Positions 1 to 8,816 of a stretch of DNA of 64,000 bases are shown piece by piece (positions within the stretch are counted from its first letter, which is position 1; each line of letters starts with the position of its first letter). The notes under the pieces were generated by a model. That model did no database searches. It was given only the letters and a program-made list of their open reading frames with translations, and was not told the origin of the DNA. The position numbers and the translations under genes were made by a program. Source of the stretch: Synechococcus sp. HK05 (GTDB lineage: Bacteria > Cyanobacteriota > Cyanobacteriia > PCC-6307 > Cyanobiaceae); assembly GCF_019104765.1 (NCBI RefSeq), contig NZ_JAHRXJ010000001.1, positions 151,012 through 215,011 on the forward strand, given 5' to 3'.

Positions 1-66
1 AAGGAGACTCGAACTCCTGACCCCCTGCATGCCATGCAGGTGCTCTACCAGCTGAGCTATGGCCCC
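1..66 (-). tRNA. tRNA-Ala (anticodon GGC), 3' end cut by window edge
   Basis: Read on the minus strand, the sequence starts GGGGCCATAGCTCAGC, which is the acceptor stem and D-arm. It continues with the anticodon stem-loop CCTGC-ATGGCAT-GCAGG, so the anticodon is GGC (codons GCC/GCU), and then the T-arm GTTCGAGTC. The last few acceptor bases and any CCA lie outside the window. The gene is downstream of lexA on the same strand. Confidence 0.96.
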
Positions 67-174
67 TTTTGGATCGATGAGCAAGCCGGGAGCTGGAAAT
101 CCCGGATGGCCTTTCAGCCGTGCCGTTTCGATGCAGAGAGCTTACACCGCAGGGGGTGCGGGCGGGTTGGTCGC

Positions 175-792
175 CTAAACCTGGCGCCAGACGGCCACCA
201 GTTTTCCCTGCACGGCCACCTGTTCGGCGTCGAGCACGATCGGCTCGTAGGCGGGGTTGGCTGCTTCGAGTCGCACCTCGCGCCCGTCGCGGTGAAAGTG
301 CTTGAGCGTGGTGCCGCTGCCAGGTACCAGGGCGCTCACGATGGTGCCGTTCCGCAGGCGGCTGGGTTCCGGCACGGGCTCCATCAGCACCACATCGCCG
401 TCGGCGATGTGGGCATCCACCATGGAGTCGCCGTTCACGGTGAGGGCGAACAGGCCGCGGGTTTCCAGCACGGGTGCCAGGTCGATCCGTTCGCTCACAT
501 CGTCGAAGGTTTCCACCAGGCCGCCTGCGGCCACGGCGCCGAGCACAGGGATGCCAGGGGTGAGCTCCCCCAGGAGCTGAAGGGTGCGCGCCTGCCCCTC
601 CTGCCAGGTGATCCACCCTTTCTGCTGCAGGTGGCGCAGGCGGCTCTGCACCGGTGCCGGCGAACGCAGGCCCATTGCCTGCATCATCTGCCGAATGGAG
701 GGACTGTGGCGGTGTTCACCGATGAAGCTCGCCAGCCAGTCGTACAGCTCCTGCTGGGCGGATGTGAGCGGTTCAGGGGTTCCGGCGGGCAC
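175..792 (-). CDS. lexA: LexA-family SOS transcriptional repressor
   Basis: A 205-residue LexA. The N-terminal winged helix-turn-helix (about 8-70) is followed by an S24 autoprotease domain. The cleavage dipeptide Ala89-Gly90 lies in VAAGG, the catalytic Ser123 in NGDSM and the catalytic Lys164 in TLKHF, so the protein should be cleavable in the usual RecA-stimulated way. The start is GTG at 792. A near-consensus cyanobacterial LexA box lies about 20 bp upstream, which suggests autorepression. Some cyanobacterial LexA proteins have lost the cleavage residues; this one keeps them, so an ordinary SOS role is the simplest reading. Confidence 0.95.
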   Translation of the reverse strand: MPAGTPEPLTSAQQELYDWLASFIGEHRHSPSIRQMMQAMGLRSPAPVQSRLRHLQQKGWITWQEGQARTLQLLGELTPGIPVLGAVAAGGLVETFDDVSERIDLAPVLETRGLFALTVNGDSMVDAHIADGDVVLMEPVPEPSRLRNGTIVSALVPGSGTTLKHFHRDGREVRLEAANPAYEPIVLDAEQVAVQGKLVAVWRQV

Positions 793-811
793 CAGGCAAT
801 GCGGTCGGCGT

Positions 812-826
812 CAATACATTTGTACC
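812..826 (-). promoter_or_regulatory. Candidate LexA box upstream of lexA
   Basis: On the minus strand this reads GGTACAAATGTATTG. It matches the published cyanobacterial LexA motif RGTACNNNDGTWCB at all but one position (C to T in the second half-site). It ends about 20 bp upstream of the lexA GTG start, where a bound repressor would block transcription. Binding is inferred. Confidence 0.55.
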
Positions 827-857
827 GCTCGAGCTGTTGCTTGGCAAGCGGTGCTTG

Positions 858-2099
858 TCATGGGGTGATTGGGTCGAGTGGTGGCGGCGGAGGCGGCAGC
901 AGCAGTGGTGGCAGGGCAGGGCTGGCTGCTGGTGCTACGGCAGGGATCTGTGGGGTTTGGGGCGGAAGCATGTGCCGAAGCCCTTGGATGCGTTCGGTTG
1001 CTGGTTCGGGGCCAAGGCTCCAGAGGCTTTCCAGGTAGAAGAAGCCGGTTCCAAGTCCTTGCTGGCGGTTGGCGTTGACCTTCTCCTGGATCAGTGGCAG
1101 TGGGGTGGGGCGGTTGCGTTGGCCGCTCAGCAGCGCAATGGCCGTGGGGATTCGCTCGCGGGCTTCCAGCACTTCTGGCTTGCTCAGCTGGGGGAGATAA
1201 CTGGCGAGATCCGGCCTGTAGATCTGGATAAGCAGTTCATCGGCCACGCCGGTCTGCACCCAACGCCGCCAATCCTGCAGTTGGAGTTTGTATGCAAAGT
1301 CGTAGTAGTTCGGAGAGATCGACACGATGGCGCCAGGCCTGGCTGCGCGAATGGCCTGACTTAGGCGCTGCATGAAGGCGGTCAGCCGATCCGCACGCCA
1401 TTTCACCCAGGCCGGATCCTCTGGGTTATCTGGTGGTGTCTTGCCGGTGTCTTTGCGATAGAGCTCCACGGTGAATGGGTCGTAGCCAAACTCCCGAGGC
1501 AGGCTCATGTGGTCATCGAATTGGATGCCCTCAGCCCCGTATTGGTTCACCACCTCGAGCACGAGATCGGTGATCAATTGCTGCACCTCGGGGCGGAAGG
1601 GATTCAGCCACACCACTTCCCCAGCGGCACTGATCGAGGTGAGGCTGCCGTCGCGCTTCTGGGTAAGCCAGCTTCGGTGTTGCTTGGCCACCTCTGAATC
1701 GGGGGGTGCCATGAAGCCGAATTCAAACCAGGGCAGCACCTTGAGCCCACGCTTGCGGCTTGCGCTGATGAGTTCACCGATTACATCCTGTCCCTGCAGG
1801 CCGCGGTAGGTGAAGGTCTGAAAGCCCCTGTTTTCGCTCAGTTGGCTGGGGTAATACGCCATACCCCCGTTCCACACCACCACGTAGAGGCGGTTGAGGT
1901 GCAGATCGGCCAATTGATTCACCGTGGCCTGCATCCGCTCTCGGTCGCGCAGCACGGGCATGTCGTTGGCGGTCAGCCAAACACCGCGCAGCTCCTCTTG
2001 CCCAAGCGCTGGCGGCTGCCAAGGCACCAGCCAGGAGCACAGCAACGCTGCTACTAGGGCTTTCAGCTTGGGTTGTCGCAGCAGAAGCGGGTGTGCCAC
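858..2099 (-). CDS. Glycosyl-hydrolase-like 10 (DigH/YngK-type) secreted protein with polyproline tail
   Basis: About 413 residues from a GTG start at 2099, 10 bp after argF stops; the open frame upstream of that is only an argF shadow. An N-terminal signal peptide (basic start, hydrophobic 15-26, probable ALG/QE cleavage) leads into a GHL10 (PF02638) domain. The domain opens with RGVWLTANDMP and carries the acidic motif EGIQFDDH. The family includes E. coli DigH, which cuts denuded peptidoglycan glycan strands, so an envelope-glycan substrate is plausible but unproven. The last 35 residues are Pro/Ala-rich and contain a run of six prolines. Probably co-transcribed with argF. Confidence 0.8.
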   Translation of the reverse strand: MAHPLLLRQPKLKALVAALLCSWLVPWQPPALGQEELRGVWLTANDMPVLRDRERMQATVNQLADLHLNRLYVVVWNGGMAYYPSQLSENRGFQTFTYRGLQGQDVIGELISASRKRGLKVLPWFEFGFMAPPDSEVAKQHRSWLTQKRDGSLTSISAAGEVVWLNPFRPEVQQLITDLVLEVVNQYGAEGIQFDDHMSLPREFGYDPFTVELYRKDTGKTPPDNPEDPAWVKWRADRLTAFMQRLSQAIRAARPGAIVSISPNYYDFAYKLQLQDWRRWVQTGVADELLIQIYRPDLASYLPQLSKPEVLEARERIPTAIALLSGQRNRPTPLPLIQEKVNANRQQGLGTGFFYLESLWSLGPEPATERIQGLRHMLPPQTPQIPAVAPAASPALPPLLLPPPPPPLDPITP

Positions 2100-2109
2100 G
2101 CCCCGAACG

Positions 2110-3081
2110 TTAGGGAGAGTTGGTGGCTCCTTTGGTGCCGCCCAGGAGTGCCGCCAGCAGGGCCTGTTGGGCGTGCAGGCGGTTTTCGGCTTGATCAAAG
2201 ATGCGGCTGTTGCTGCCTTCCATGGCGCCGGCACTGATCTCCAGGCCGCGGTAGGCGGGCAGACAGTGCAGCACGATGGCGCGCGGGTCGGCCTCGGCCA
2301 CCAGCTCCTCGTTGAGGCACCAGCCGGCGAAGGCGCGTTCCCGTTCAGCCTTCTCCTCCTCCTGGCCCATGGAGGCCCACACATCGGTGTAAAGAGCATG
2401 GGAGCCGCGCACGGCGGCCACGGGCTCGTGCAGCACCTCGATCGCGCAGCGGTCGCCCGCGAGCTGTTGAGCCTGCTGCAGCACTGCTGCGTCGGGCTCG
2501 TAGCCCTTGGGGCAGCCCACCCGCACATTCACGCCCAGCAGCGCGCCGCACAGCATCAGCGAGTGGGCCACGTTGTTGCCATCACCCACATAGGAGAGGG
2601 TCAGCCCCGGCAGCGCGCCGAAGGCTTCCTGGAGGGTGAGGAAATCGGCCAGTGCCTGGCAGGGATGTTCCAGATCGGTGAGGGCGTTGATCACCGGGAT
2701 TGAGGCCCAATGGGCGTACTCCGCCAGCTCCTCCTGGGCGAAGGTGCGGATCGCCAGGGCATCCACGTAGCGGCTGAGAACCCGTGCTGTGTCAGCCACG
2801 GGTTCTCCCCGGCCCACCTGGCTCACTTGGGGGTTGAGGTCGATGGTCTGCCCACCCAGGCGCGCCATCGCCACGGTGAAGCTCACCCGGGTGCGCGTGG
2901 AGGCCTTGCTGAAGATCAGGCCAAGCGTGCGGCCTGCCAGGTCGATCCGCGTGCGCCCGGCTTTGAGGTCGGCAGCGAGCTGCAGCAGTGCGGCCGTCTG
3001 CTCGGCGCTGGCGTCGGTGGAGGAGAGAAAGTCGCGCCCTTTCAGCTCCGCCAAGGCGGGGTAGCCGCTGCTGGCAGCCAT
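2110..3081 (-). CDS. argF: Ornithine carbamoyltransferase
   Basis: Transfers a carbamoyl group from carbamoyl phosphate to ornithine, giving citrulline in arginine synthesis. The 323-residue protein has the carbamoyl-phosphate loop STRTR near residue 50, the HPCQ motif and the ornithine-side motif HCLPA. The ATG at 3081 (MAASSG) is preferred over an upstream TTG at 3099 because family members start close to this point and GAAGAAGGG precedes it. Its leader contains one copy of the dispersed palindrome described below. Confidence 0.96.
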   Translation of the reverse strand: MAASSGYPALAELKGRDFLSSTDASAEQTAALLQLAADLKAGRTRIDLAGRTLGLIFSKASTRTRVSFTVAMARLGGQTIDLNPQVSQVGRGEPVADTARVLSRYVDALAIRTFAQEELAEYAHWASIPVINALTDLEHPCQALADFLTLQEAFGALPGLTLSYVGDGNNVAHSLMLCGALLGVNVRVGCPKGYEPDAAVLQQAQQLAGDRCAIEVLHEPVAAVRGSHALYTDVWASMGQEEEKAERERAFAGWCLNEELVAEADPRAIVLHCLPAYRGLEISAGAMEGSNSRIFDQAENRLHAQQALLAALLGGTKGATNSP

Positions 3082-3166
3082 CGGCCCTTCTTCAAACAAC
3101 CCTTATCCGGGATGAGGGGCCCCGCCGTCAAGTCTTTCGATGGGTTGGTGTGGTGTCCAAGCAATT

Positions 3167-3203
3167 GTCCGCCAGGGATATCCACGGATATCCACTGGCG
3201 GAT
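3167..3203. repeat. Dispersed nested palindrome, copy 1 (argF-ftsH intergenic)
   Basis: The core GGATATCCACGGATATCC is at 3176-3193. It is flanked by outer arms GTCCGCCAG (3167-3175) and CTGGCGGA (from 3195), which pair with each other. Layout and core match the copies at 38163 and 60697, with AC instead of AT at the centre. It lies in the leader of argF and downstream of ftsH. Confidence 0.75.
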
Positions 3204-3239
3204 AGCGGCACAGCAACAGTGCGGTGAAGCGGCGCCGGA

Positions 3240-5120
3240 TCAGGCGATCGCCACTGCCTCCTCAGGCATCACGCTGCTGGCCAGCAGGTCCTTGAGGTCG
3301 TCGCCCTCAATCACTTCCTTCTCCAGGATCTGCTGGGAGATGCTCTCCAGAAGATCACGGTTGTGGTGCAGGATCGAGAGGGCCCGGTCGTGGGCGCGGT
3401 CCACCAGGGTGCGCACCTCCTTGTCGATGGCCTGGGCCGTGGCATCACTCACCACCCGGCGCGGGTTGTTGCCGCCGCCGAGGAAGCGACTGCCGCCCTG
3501 CTTGTCGTAGGCGAGGGGGCCGAGCACGTCGCTCATGCCGTAGGTGCCCACCATCTGCTCGGCGATGTCGGTGGCGCGTTGCAGGTCGTTGGCGGCGCCG
3601 GTGGTGACAGCTCCGAACACGATCTCTTCGGCACTGCGGCCGCCCAGCAGCGTGGCGATCTGGCCTTCGAGGTCTTCCTTGGAATTGAGGAAGCGCTCTT
3701 CGGTGGGGAGCTGCAGCGTGTAGCCGAGGGCGGCCATACCGCGGGGCACGATGGAGATCTTGGCCACCTTGCTGCCGCCAGGCATGAGGTGTCCCACGAT
3801 CGCGTGGCCCACTTCGTGGTAGGCCACCACTTTCTTCTCGTCGGGCTGGAGCACGCGGCTCTTCTTCTCCAGACCAGCCACCACCCGCTCGATCGCCTCA
3901 TTGAGATCGCCCTGTTCCACAGAGGTGCGTTTGCTCCGGGCGGCCAGGAGTGCAGCCTCGTTCACCAGGTTGGCCAGGTCGGCGCCCGAAAAGCCGCTCG
4001 TGGCCTGAGCGAGCTTGTCGAGATCCACGCCTGGGGCCAGCTTCACCTTGCGGGCATAGATATCGAGGATCGTCTTACGGCCGGAGAGGTCGGGTCGATC
4101 CACCAGCACCTGGCGGTCGAAGCGGCCGGGGCGCAGCAGAGCGGCGTCGAGGGTTTCGGGCTGGTTGGTGGCGGCCAGCACGATCACCGGCTTGTCCTTG
4201 GCGGCAAAGCCATCCATCTCGGTGAGCAGCTGGTTGAGCGTCTGCTCGCGCTCATCGTTGCCGCCAACCACACCCATCGAGCCGGCACGGCTCTTGCCGA
4301 TGGCATCGAGTTCGTCGATGAAAATGATGCATGGCGCTTTCTTCTTGGCTTCTTCAAACAGATCGCGCACACGGGCTGCGCCGGCGCCCACGAACAGCTC
4401 CACAAATTCCGAGCCGCTGATGATGAAGAAGGGCACGCCCGCTTCACCGGCCACGGCTTTGGAGAGCAGGGTTTTGCCCGTGCCGGGAGGACCCACCAGC
4501 AGCACGCCCTTGGGAATGCGGGCGCCGATGGCGGTGTAACGCTCCGGAGTTTTGAGGAAATCAACGATCTCGGTGAGTTCCTGTTTGGCCTCATCTACAC
4601 CGGCCACATCGGCGAAGGTGACGCGCGATTCCTCATCGGGCACATACACCTTGGCTTTGCTCTTGGTGAAGCTCAGCGCGCCCTGGGCACCGCCCATCGA
4701 GCGGCGCGCGAAGAACTGGAGCACCAGGATGAAGATCAGCGGCGGAACGATCCAGCTGAGGGCCGTGGTGATGAAGCTGGGCTTTTGGGGCGGGGCCGCG
4801 GCGAACTCCACACCGTGCTCCTCAAGCCGCTTCGGCAGATCCATGTCGAAGATCGGCGTGGTGGCCAGCACCGAGGGGGCTCCATCGGCGGGCGCCTCCT
4901 TCAGTTCGTAGCGGATCTGTTCCTGGGTGATGTAGGCGCGGCGCACGTTGCCGTCGTCCACCTGGCTCACAAACAGCGAGTAGGGAACGCGGGGCACCTG
5001 CTGCATGCCCTGATTGGGTAGGAAGCTGCTCACCAGCAGCAGCACCCCAAATCCGATCAGCACCAGGTTGACGATGCCGAACCGCCGATTCGGGGGCGTG
5101 TCGTCCTTGCGGATAGGCAT
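3240..5120 (-). CDS. ftsH: ATP-dependent zinc metalloprotease FtsH
   Basis: A 626-residue membrane AAA+ protease. Two N-terminal membrane segments (about 14-34 and 119-137) flank a lumenal/periplasmic region. The AAA domain has Walker A GPPGTGKT (210-217) and Walker B IIFIDE (265-270), and the M41 domain has the zinc motif HEVGH (435-439). Cyanobacteria carry several FtsH paralogues that turn over damaged thylakoid proteins, including photosystem II D1, or essential soluble targets; the sequence does not show which paralogue this is. A HIP1 octamer overlaps the last codons. Confidence 0.97.
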   Translation of the reverse strand: MPIRKDDTPPNRRFGIVNLVLIGFGVLLLVSSFLPNQGMQQVPRVPYSLFVSQVDDGNVRRAYITQEQIRYELKEAPADGAPSVLATTPIFDMDLPKRLEEHGVEFAAAPPQKPSFITTALSWIVPPLIFILVLQFFARRSMGGAQGALSFTKSKAKVYVPDEESRVTFADVAGVDEAKQELTEIVDFLKTPERYTAIGARIPKGVLLVGPPGTGKTLLSKAVAGEAGVPFFIISGSEFVELFVGAGAARVRDLFEEAKKKAPCIIFIDELDAIGKSRAGSMGVVGGNDEREQTLNQLLTEMDGFAAKDKPVIVLAATNQPETLDAALLRPGRFDRQVLVDRPDLSGRKTILDIYARKVKLAPGVDLDKLAQATSGFSGADLANLVNEAALLAARSKRTSVEQGDLNEAIERVVAGLEKKSRVLQPDEKKVVAYHEVGHAIVGHLMPGGSKVAKISIVPRGMAALGYTLQLPTEERFLNSKEDLEGQIATLLGGRSAEEIVFGAVTTGAANDLQRATDIAEQMVGTYGMSDVLGPLAYDKQGGSRFLGGGNNPRRVVSDATAQAIDKEVRTLVDRAHDRALSILHHNRDLLESISQQILEKEVIEGDDLKDLLASSVMPEEAVAIA

Positions 5121-5205
5121 GCGCAGCTAGCCGTAATGGCCACCAAACTAAGGGCCACCCACGGCTCTCATGGTGGGTGAGAACCGAACGGGAGCTGTTC
5201 GCGCC

Positions 5206-5871
5206 GTGTGTGGTCGTTATTCCCTCACCGCTCGCCTCGATCAGCTGCTGCCGCGCCTGCAGGGTGAGCTGCCATTGGGGCTGGAGAGCTACTACGCCCC
5301 GAGGCCGCTGATCGCCCCAGGTGAGCCGGTGTTGGCGCTGCGGCAGGAGCATGGCCTGCTGCAGCCAGCCTTGATGCTGTGGGGGTTGCTGCCGGAGTGG
5401 AGTAAGGACCCGCTGGGCGGGCCGCGACCCTTCAATGCCCGCGCTGAAACCGTGGCGGAGAAGGCCAGCTTTCGCGGCGCCTGGCGCCATCGGCGCTGCT
5501 TGTTGCCAGCGGATGCCTTTTTCGAGAAGGGCCATCGCATCCAGCGCTGTGATGGCGATCTGTTTTGGCTGGCCGGCATCTGGGATCGCTGGATCGGCCC
5601 CGATGGCAGCGAGGTGGAGAGCTGTTGCGTGCTCACCACGGCGCCGAATGCCTTGGTGGCTCCGCTGCACAACCGCATGCCGGTGATCCTTCCCAACGGT
5701 CTTGAGCAGGCCTGGTTAGAGGCCAGGGATGGCCCGGGCCTGCGCGTGCTGGAGCCGTTGCTGGCTGGGTGGGATCCCGCTGGCTGGGTGGCGGAGCCAC
5801 CCCGATCCAAGCCCCCTCAGCGCCGCGCTGATCACGAAGACGGACCGCAGCAGTTGCCGCTCTTCTCCTGA
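5206..5871 (+). CDS. SRAP-domain abasic-site protein (YedK/HMCES family)
   Basis: SRAP proteins form a thiazolidine link between Cys2 and abasic sites in single-stranded DNA, protecting replication forks. The GTG at 5206 is chosen because initiation there puts the catalytic cysteine second (MCGRYSLT). Other active-site residues are present: Asn77 in NARAET, Glu107 in ADAFFEK and His155 in HNRMP. At 221 residues the length is typical. It is divergent from ftsH, and lexA is nearby on the other strand, but no LexA box is visible in front of it. Confidence 0.9.
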   Translation: MCGRYSLTARLDQLLPRLQGELPLGLESYYAPRPLIAPGEPVLALRQEHGLLQPALMLWGLLPEWSKDPLGGPRPFNARAETVAEKASFRGAWRHRRCLLPADAFFEKGHRIQRCDGDLFWLAGIWDRWIGPDGSEVESCCVLTTAPNALVAPLHNRMPVILPNGLEQAWLEARDGPGLRVLEPLLAGWDPAGWVAEPPRSKPPQRRADHEDGPQQLPLFS

Positions 5872-5907
5872 TCCCCACAATGACCGCAGTACGAAGACAC
5901 GCTGCGC

Positions 5908-6654
5908 GTGAAAGGGCCGTCCCTGCGTCGCCGGCAGCACGGTTACGTGAGCCTGCTGCTCACCTGTCTGGGGGTGATGGCTTGCTTGATGCTTCCCCAC
6001 GGGTTGCGTCAGTTGGCGGCGGTGGGCTATCTGGCGCTCCCGCTGGTTTTGCTGCGCACCCTGGGTTTACGCATTGACGAGGGGTCTTGGCCCACCCTGC
6101 GCATGCACGTCTACCGCTTCTTGGCCTTGGTCACCTGGGTGACCTCGTTGGTTTGGTATCTCACGCCGCTGTCGCATCGCAGCACGGGTGTGCCGCTCCT
6201 GCTGTTGTGGGCCCTGCTGGTGCTCTGGAGCTGCGAACGACTGGTTCGCATGCTGGCCCTGGAGCGTCGCATCAATCGTGAGGTGCTGTTTGGAGCCCTG
6301 GCGGGTTATCTGCTCCTCGGTTTGGCCGCTGGCCTGCTGTTCAGCGCCTTGGAAACGGTGGTGCCGGGCAGCTTTGCCGCCTCCCGCGTGATAGACGCTC
6401 CGGTGTTGCGCTGGCATGGCGCCCATGCCAATCCCGCTAGTCCTGTGTGGGCGGTGGATTTTGTTGAACTCAACTACTTCGCCTTCGTGACCCTCACCAC
6501 CACGGGCTACGGCGATATTCATCCGGTGACGCCGCAGACGCAGATGCTCTGCGTGATGGTGGCGATCACGGGCACCTTGTATCTGGCGATGGTGATGGGG
6601 GTGTTGATCAGCCGCTACACCGCTCGTGATGTGGAGGATGAGCTCGAGAATTAG
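5908..6654 (+). CDS. Ion_trans_2-type potassium channel protein
   Basis: A 248-residue membrane protein with about four N-terminal hydrophobic segments, a basic linker, then a pore module: helix 127-148, pore loop and a final helix 211-231. The selectivity filter TTTGYGD is at 197-203, the K+-channel signature. There is no C-terminal RCK/TrkA domain, so gating cannot be inferred. The start is GTG at 5908, 36 bp after the SRAP gene. Its end overlaps the convergent ribD by 4 bp. Confidence 0.85.
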   Translation: MKGPSLRRRQHGYVSLLLTCLGVMACLMLPHGLRQLAAVGYLALPLVLLRTLGLRIDEGSWPTLRMHVYRFLALVTWVTSLVWYLTPLSHRSTGVPLLLLWALLVLWSCERLVRMLALERRINREVLFGALAGYLLLGLAAGLLFSALETVVPGSFAASRVIDAPVLRWHGAHANPASPVWAVDFVELNYFAFVTLTTTGYGDIHPVTPQTQMLCVMVAITGTLYLAMVMGVLISRYTARDVEDELEN

Positions 6655-7730
6655 AGACTGAGCTCCAGCAGGCAGTCGTCGCCGAGTTGCTGGAGCCGCG
6701 TTGTCGGCCATGGCACCGCCTGGTTGACATCCACGAAGCCCAGATCACCCAGGGGGGTTCGAGCCGGTGTGCCGCCCAGCAGCTTGGGGGCCAGCACTGC
6801 CGCCACCTGCTGCACGCAGCCCTGCTGGAGGGCGGCGGCCGCCAGCTCCGGCCCGCATTCCCACAGCGCCTGATTGCAGCCCCGCTGGCCAAGGGCTTCC
6901 AGCAGCTCTAGCGGTTCGCAGCGCTCGAGCACCAAGCGCTCCACCCCCAGGGCATCGAGGCGGAACCGCGCGGCCGCGGGGGCGTCGTAGCCATGCACCA
7001 CCAGGGTGGGTGCGAGGGTTTGATCCCAGAGCTGGGCCTGTTGGGGCAGATCCAGGCTGCGGCTGATCACCACGCGCAACGGTTCAGGTGTGCGTTGGCC
7101 CCGGGAGGTGAGCAAAGGGTTGTCGGCCCGCACGGTGCCGCCGCCCACGATCACCGCATCGCACTGGGCTCGCAAGCGGTGCACCCAGGCGCGGGCATCG
7201 GGCCCGGAAATCCACTGGCTCGAGCCGTTGGGCAGGGCTGTGCGGCCATCGAGGCTCATGGCCCACTTGAGCAGGCCTAGAGGCCGGCCTTGTTCCACCC
7301 GGTGCAGGAAGCCGCGATTGAGGGTGCGGGCTTCGGCTTCACACACCTCTTCCACCACTTCAACGCCGGCCTCCCTCAACTGGGCGAGCCCCTGGCCAGC
7401 CACGCGGGGATCGGGATCGCGCATCGCCACCACCACCCGCGCCACCCCTGCCCTCAGCAACGCCTCAGTGCAGGGTGGGGTGCGGCCGTGATGGCAGCAC
7501 GGTTCGAGGGTGACCACCGCCGTTCCTCCCCTGGCCCGCTGCCCCGCCTGGCGCAGGGCATGCACCTCGGCGTGGGGGGTGCCGGCCCGTTGATGGAAGC
7601 CTTCCCCTACCAGTTGGCCGGCGGCATCGAGCACCACGCAGCCCACCAAGGGATTGGGGCTTGTGCGGCCGCTGCCCAGGGCGGCCAGCTGCAGCGCCCG
7701 TTGCATCCAGGGCCGCCAGGGGCTGCTCAT
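6651..7730 (-). CDS. ribD: Bifunctional riboflavin deaminase/reductase RibD
   Basis: Carries out the second and third steps of riboflavin synthesis. The N-terminal deaminase domain has zinc motifs HAEVHAL and PCCHHGRTPPC. The C-terminal reductase domain begins near KWAMSLDGR. The ATG at 7730 overlaps the stop of the DUF3122 gene (ATGA, 7727-7730), supporting this start over upstream frame extensions. 359 residues, normal for the family. Confidence 0.95.
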   Translation of the reverse strand: MSSPWRPWMQRALQLAALGSGRTSPNPLVGCVVLDAAGQLVGEGFHQRAGTPHAEVHALRQAGQRARGGTAVVTLEPCCHHGRTPPCTEALLRAGVARVVVAMRDPDPRVAGQGLAQLREAGVEVVEEVCEAEARTLNRGFLHRVEQGRPLGLLKWAMSLDGRTALPNGSSQWISGPDARAWVHRLRAQCDAVIVGGGTVRADNPLLTSRGQRTPEPLRVVISRSLDLPQQAQLWDQTLAPTLVVHGYDAPAAARFRLDALGVERLVLERCEPLELLEALGQRGCNQALWECGPELAAAALQQGCVQQVAAVLAPKLLGGTPARTPLGDLGFVDVNQAVPWPTTRLQQLGDDCLLELSL

Positions 7731-8251
7731 GCGCCGATGCGGTTGGGCTGATCCTCGCGCCAGCTGGGCAGGCTGCGCCATTCACCCACCACAAAGGGCG
7801 GCACCGGCAACTCCACAAACACCCCGGGCAGCTCAAGGCGTAGGGGGCGGTTTTGGTGCAGGTCGGCCAGCAGCGGGTTGAGATCAAACTCGGCAGCGGC
7901 ATCGCGGCCATCGCTGGCCAGCTTGGGGTTGGCGGTGGTGATGTCAGCGAGCTCCCAGGTTCCCCGGCCGGAGTGCACGATCAAGGAGGTGGGGTGATCC
8001 AGGCGCACCCGTCCGGGGTAGCCCACGATCCGCAGGGTGACCGGGCCGCCGGGAGGGCCGGTGCGGTAAGCCACGGCCTGCCAACTCTGGTAATCGAGGT
8101 CGCGCAAACTCTCAAGACTGCGCACCACCTCCTGGCCGTTCTCGTCGGGGTGGGCATGCACCTGGGCCCAGGCGGGCTGCAGCGGTGTGAGCAGCAACAA
8201 GGCGCCAGCCAGGCAGGCCAGCAGAGCGCGAACGAGTGAACCTGACGCCAT
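7727..8251 (-). CDS. DUF3122 secreted cyanobacterial protein
   Basis: 174 residues from ATG 8251. A clear signal peptide (LVRALLACLAGALLLLTP, probable cleavage AWA/QV) is followed by a small soluble domain matching DUF3122 as I recall it (QSLRDLDYQSWQAVAY, LRIVGYPG). Function unknown; periplasmic or lumenal location expected. Coupled to ribD through ATGA and only 41 bp downstream of the yoeB stop. Confidence 0.75.
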   Translation of the reverse strand: MASGSLVRALLACLAGALLLLTPLQPAWAQVHAHPDENGQEVVRSLESLRDLDYQSWQAVAYRTGPPGGPVTLRIVGYPGRVRLDHPTSLIVHSGRGTWELADITTANPKLASDGRDAAAEFDLNPLLADLHQNRPLRLELPGVFVELPVPPFVVGEWRSLPSWREDQPNRIGA

Positions 8252-8292
8252 GGCCCTGCAGATCTGCCGCTCAGCGTATGGGCCGGAGTGGA

Positions 8293-8562
8293 TCAGTCGT
8301 AGTGGCTCCACATCCTCAGCACCCTCACAACGCCCTCTTCGGTGTCGACGGAATACACCAGCCGGTGCTGGATGTTGATCCGCCGTGAGTAAGCACCGCG
8401 CAGGTCGCCAACCAGGGCTTCATAGGGAGGCGGTTGCGTGAAGGGATCGTCGGCCAGCAGGGTCAGCAGTTGTTGGGCTTTCTCTTTGAGTGCTGGTGAG
8501 GCACTGGCGAGTTTGCGGGCGTCTTTCTGGGCCTGACGGGTGAAGAGAACACGCCAGCTCAC
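8293..8562 (-). CDS. yoeB: Txe/YoeB-family mRNA-interferase toxin
   Basis: An 89-residue RelE-superfamily toxin of the YoeB type, which cleaves mRNA in the ribosomal A-site. The motifs DDPFTQPPPYEALVGDLRGAYSRRIN, the basic RLVYSV strand and the C-terminal WSHYD (catalytic His and terminal Tyr region) are characteristic. The start overlaps the antitoxin stop by 4 bp (8559-8562). No truncation is visible. Confidence 0.92.
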   Translation of the reverse strand: MSWRVLFTRQAQKDARKLASASPALKEKAQQLLTLLADDPFTQPPPYEALVGDLRGAYSRRINIQHRLVYSVDTEEGVVRVLRMWSHYD

Positions 8563-8801
8563 CAGCCAGCGTCCTCGCTGAGCTCGTTGATCGGTGCGGC
8601 CATCCCTTCGAGGATCGACTCGCGCATGCCTGGGATGGAGGCGAGGTAGAGGGTTTCCTGGATGGCGCGCCAGTCCTGCTCGGAGAGCAGCACAGCGCTG
8701 CCGCGCTTGCCGTGAATCTCAACCGGTTGGTGCGATTCACGCACTTCATCGATCAACGAGAACAGGCGCCTGCGCGCCTCGCTGGCACTGATCGATCCCA
8801 T
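8559..8801 (-). CDS. yefM: YefM/Phd-family antitoxin
   Basis: 80 residues. The N-terminal Phd/YefM DNA-binding fold (SASEARRRLFSLIDEV) is followed by the HGKRGSAVLLSEQDW strand and a C-terminal helix that would wrap the YoeB toxin. It is the first gene of the pair. A GTACC/GGTAC inverted repeat just upstream is the likely autoregulatory operator. Confidence 0.9.
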   Translation of the reverse strand: MGSISASEARRRLFSLIDEVRESHQPVEIHGKRGSAVLLSEQDWRAIQETLYLASIPGMRESILEGMAAPINELSEDAGW

Positions 8802-8816
8802 GCGCCCCTCGGGTTT

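Noticed and set aside
86..105. CCGGGA/TCCCGG hairpin as a lexA terminator
   Set aside because: Only six paired bases, no T-run, and it lies about 70 bp from the stop; too weak to call.
2100..2528. N-terminal extension of the DigH-like gene through argF
   Set aside because: The extended part is a frame-shifted shadow of argF; the GTG at 2099 precedes a proper signal peptide.
3363..5021. 552-codon plus-strand frame opposite ftsH
   Set aside because: It is the antisense shadow of ftsH; high GC gives long open antisense frames, and the His/Gly-rich translation matches no protein type. The same applies to long frames opposite ffh (40556-42148), ftn2 (42231-43844) and psbC (62967-63857).
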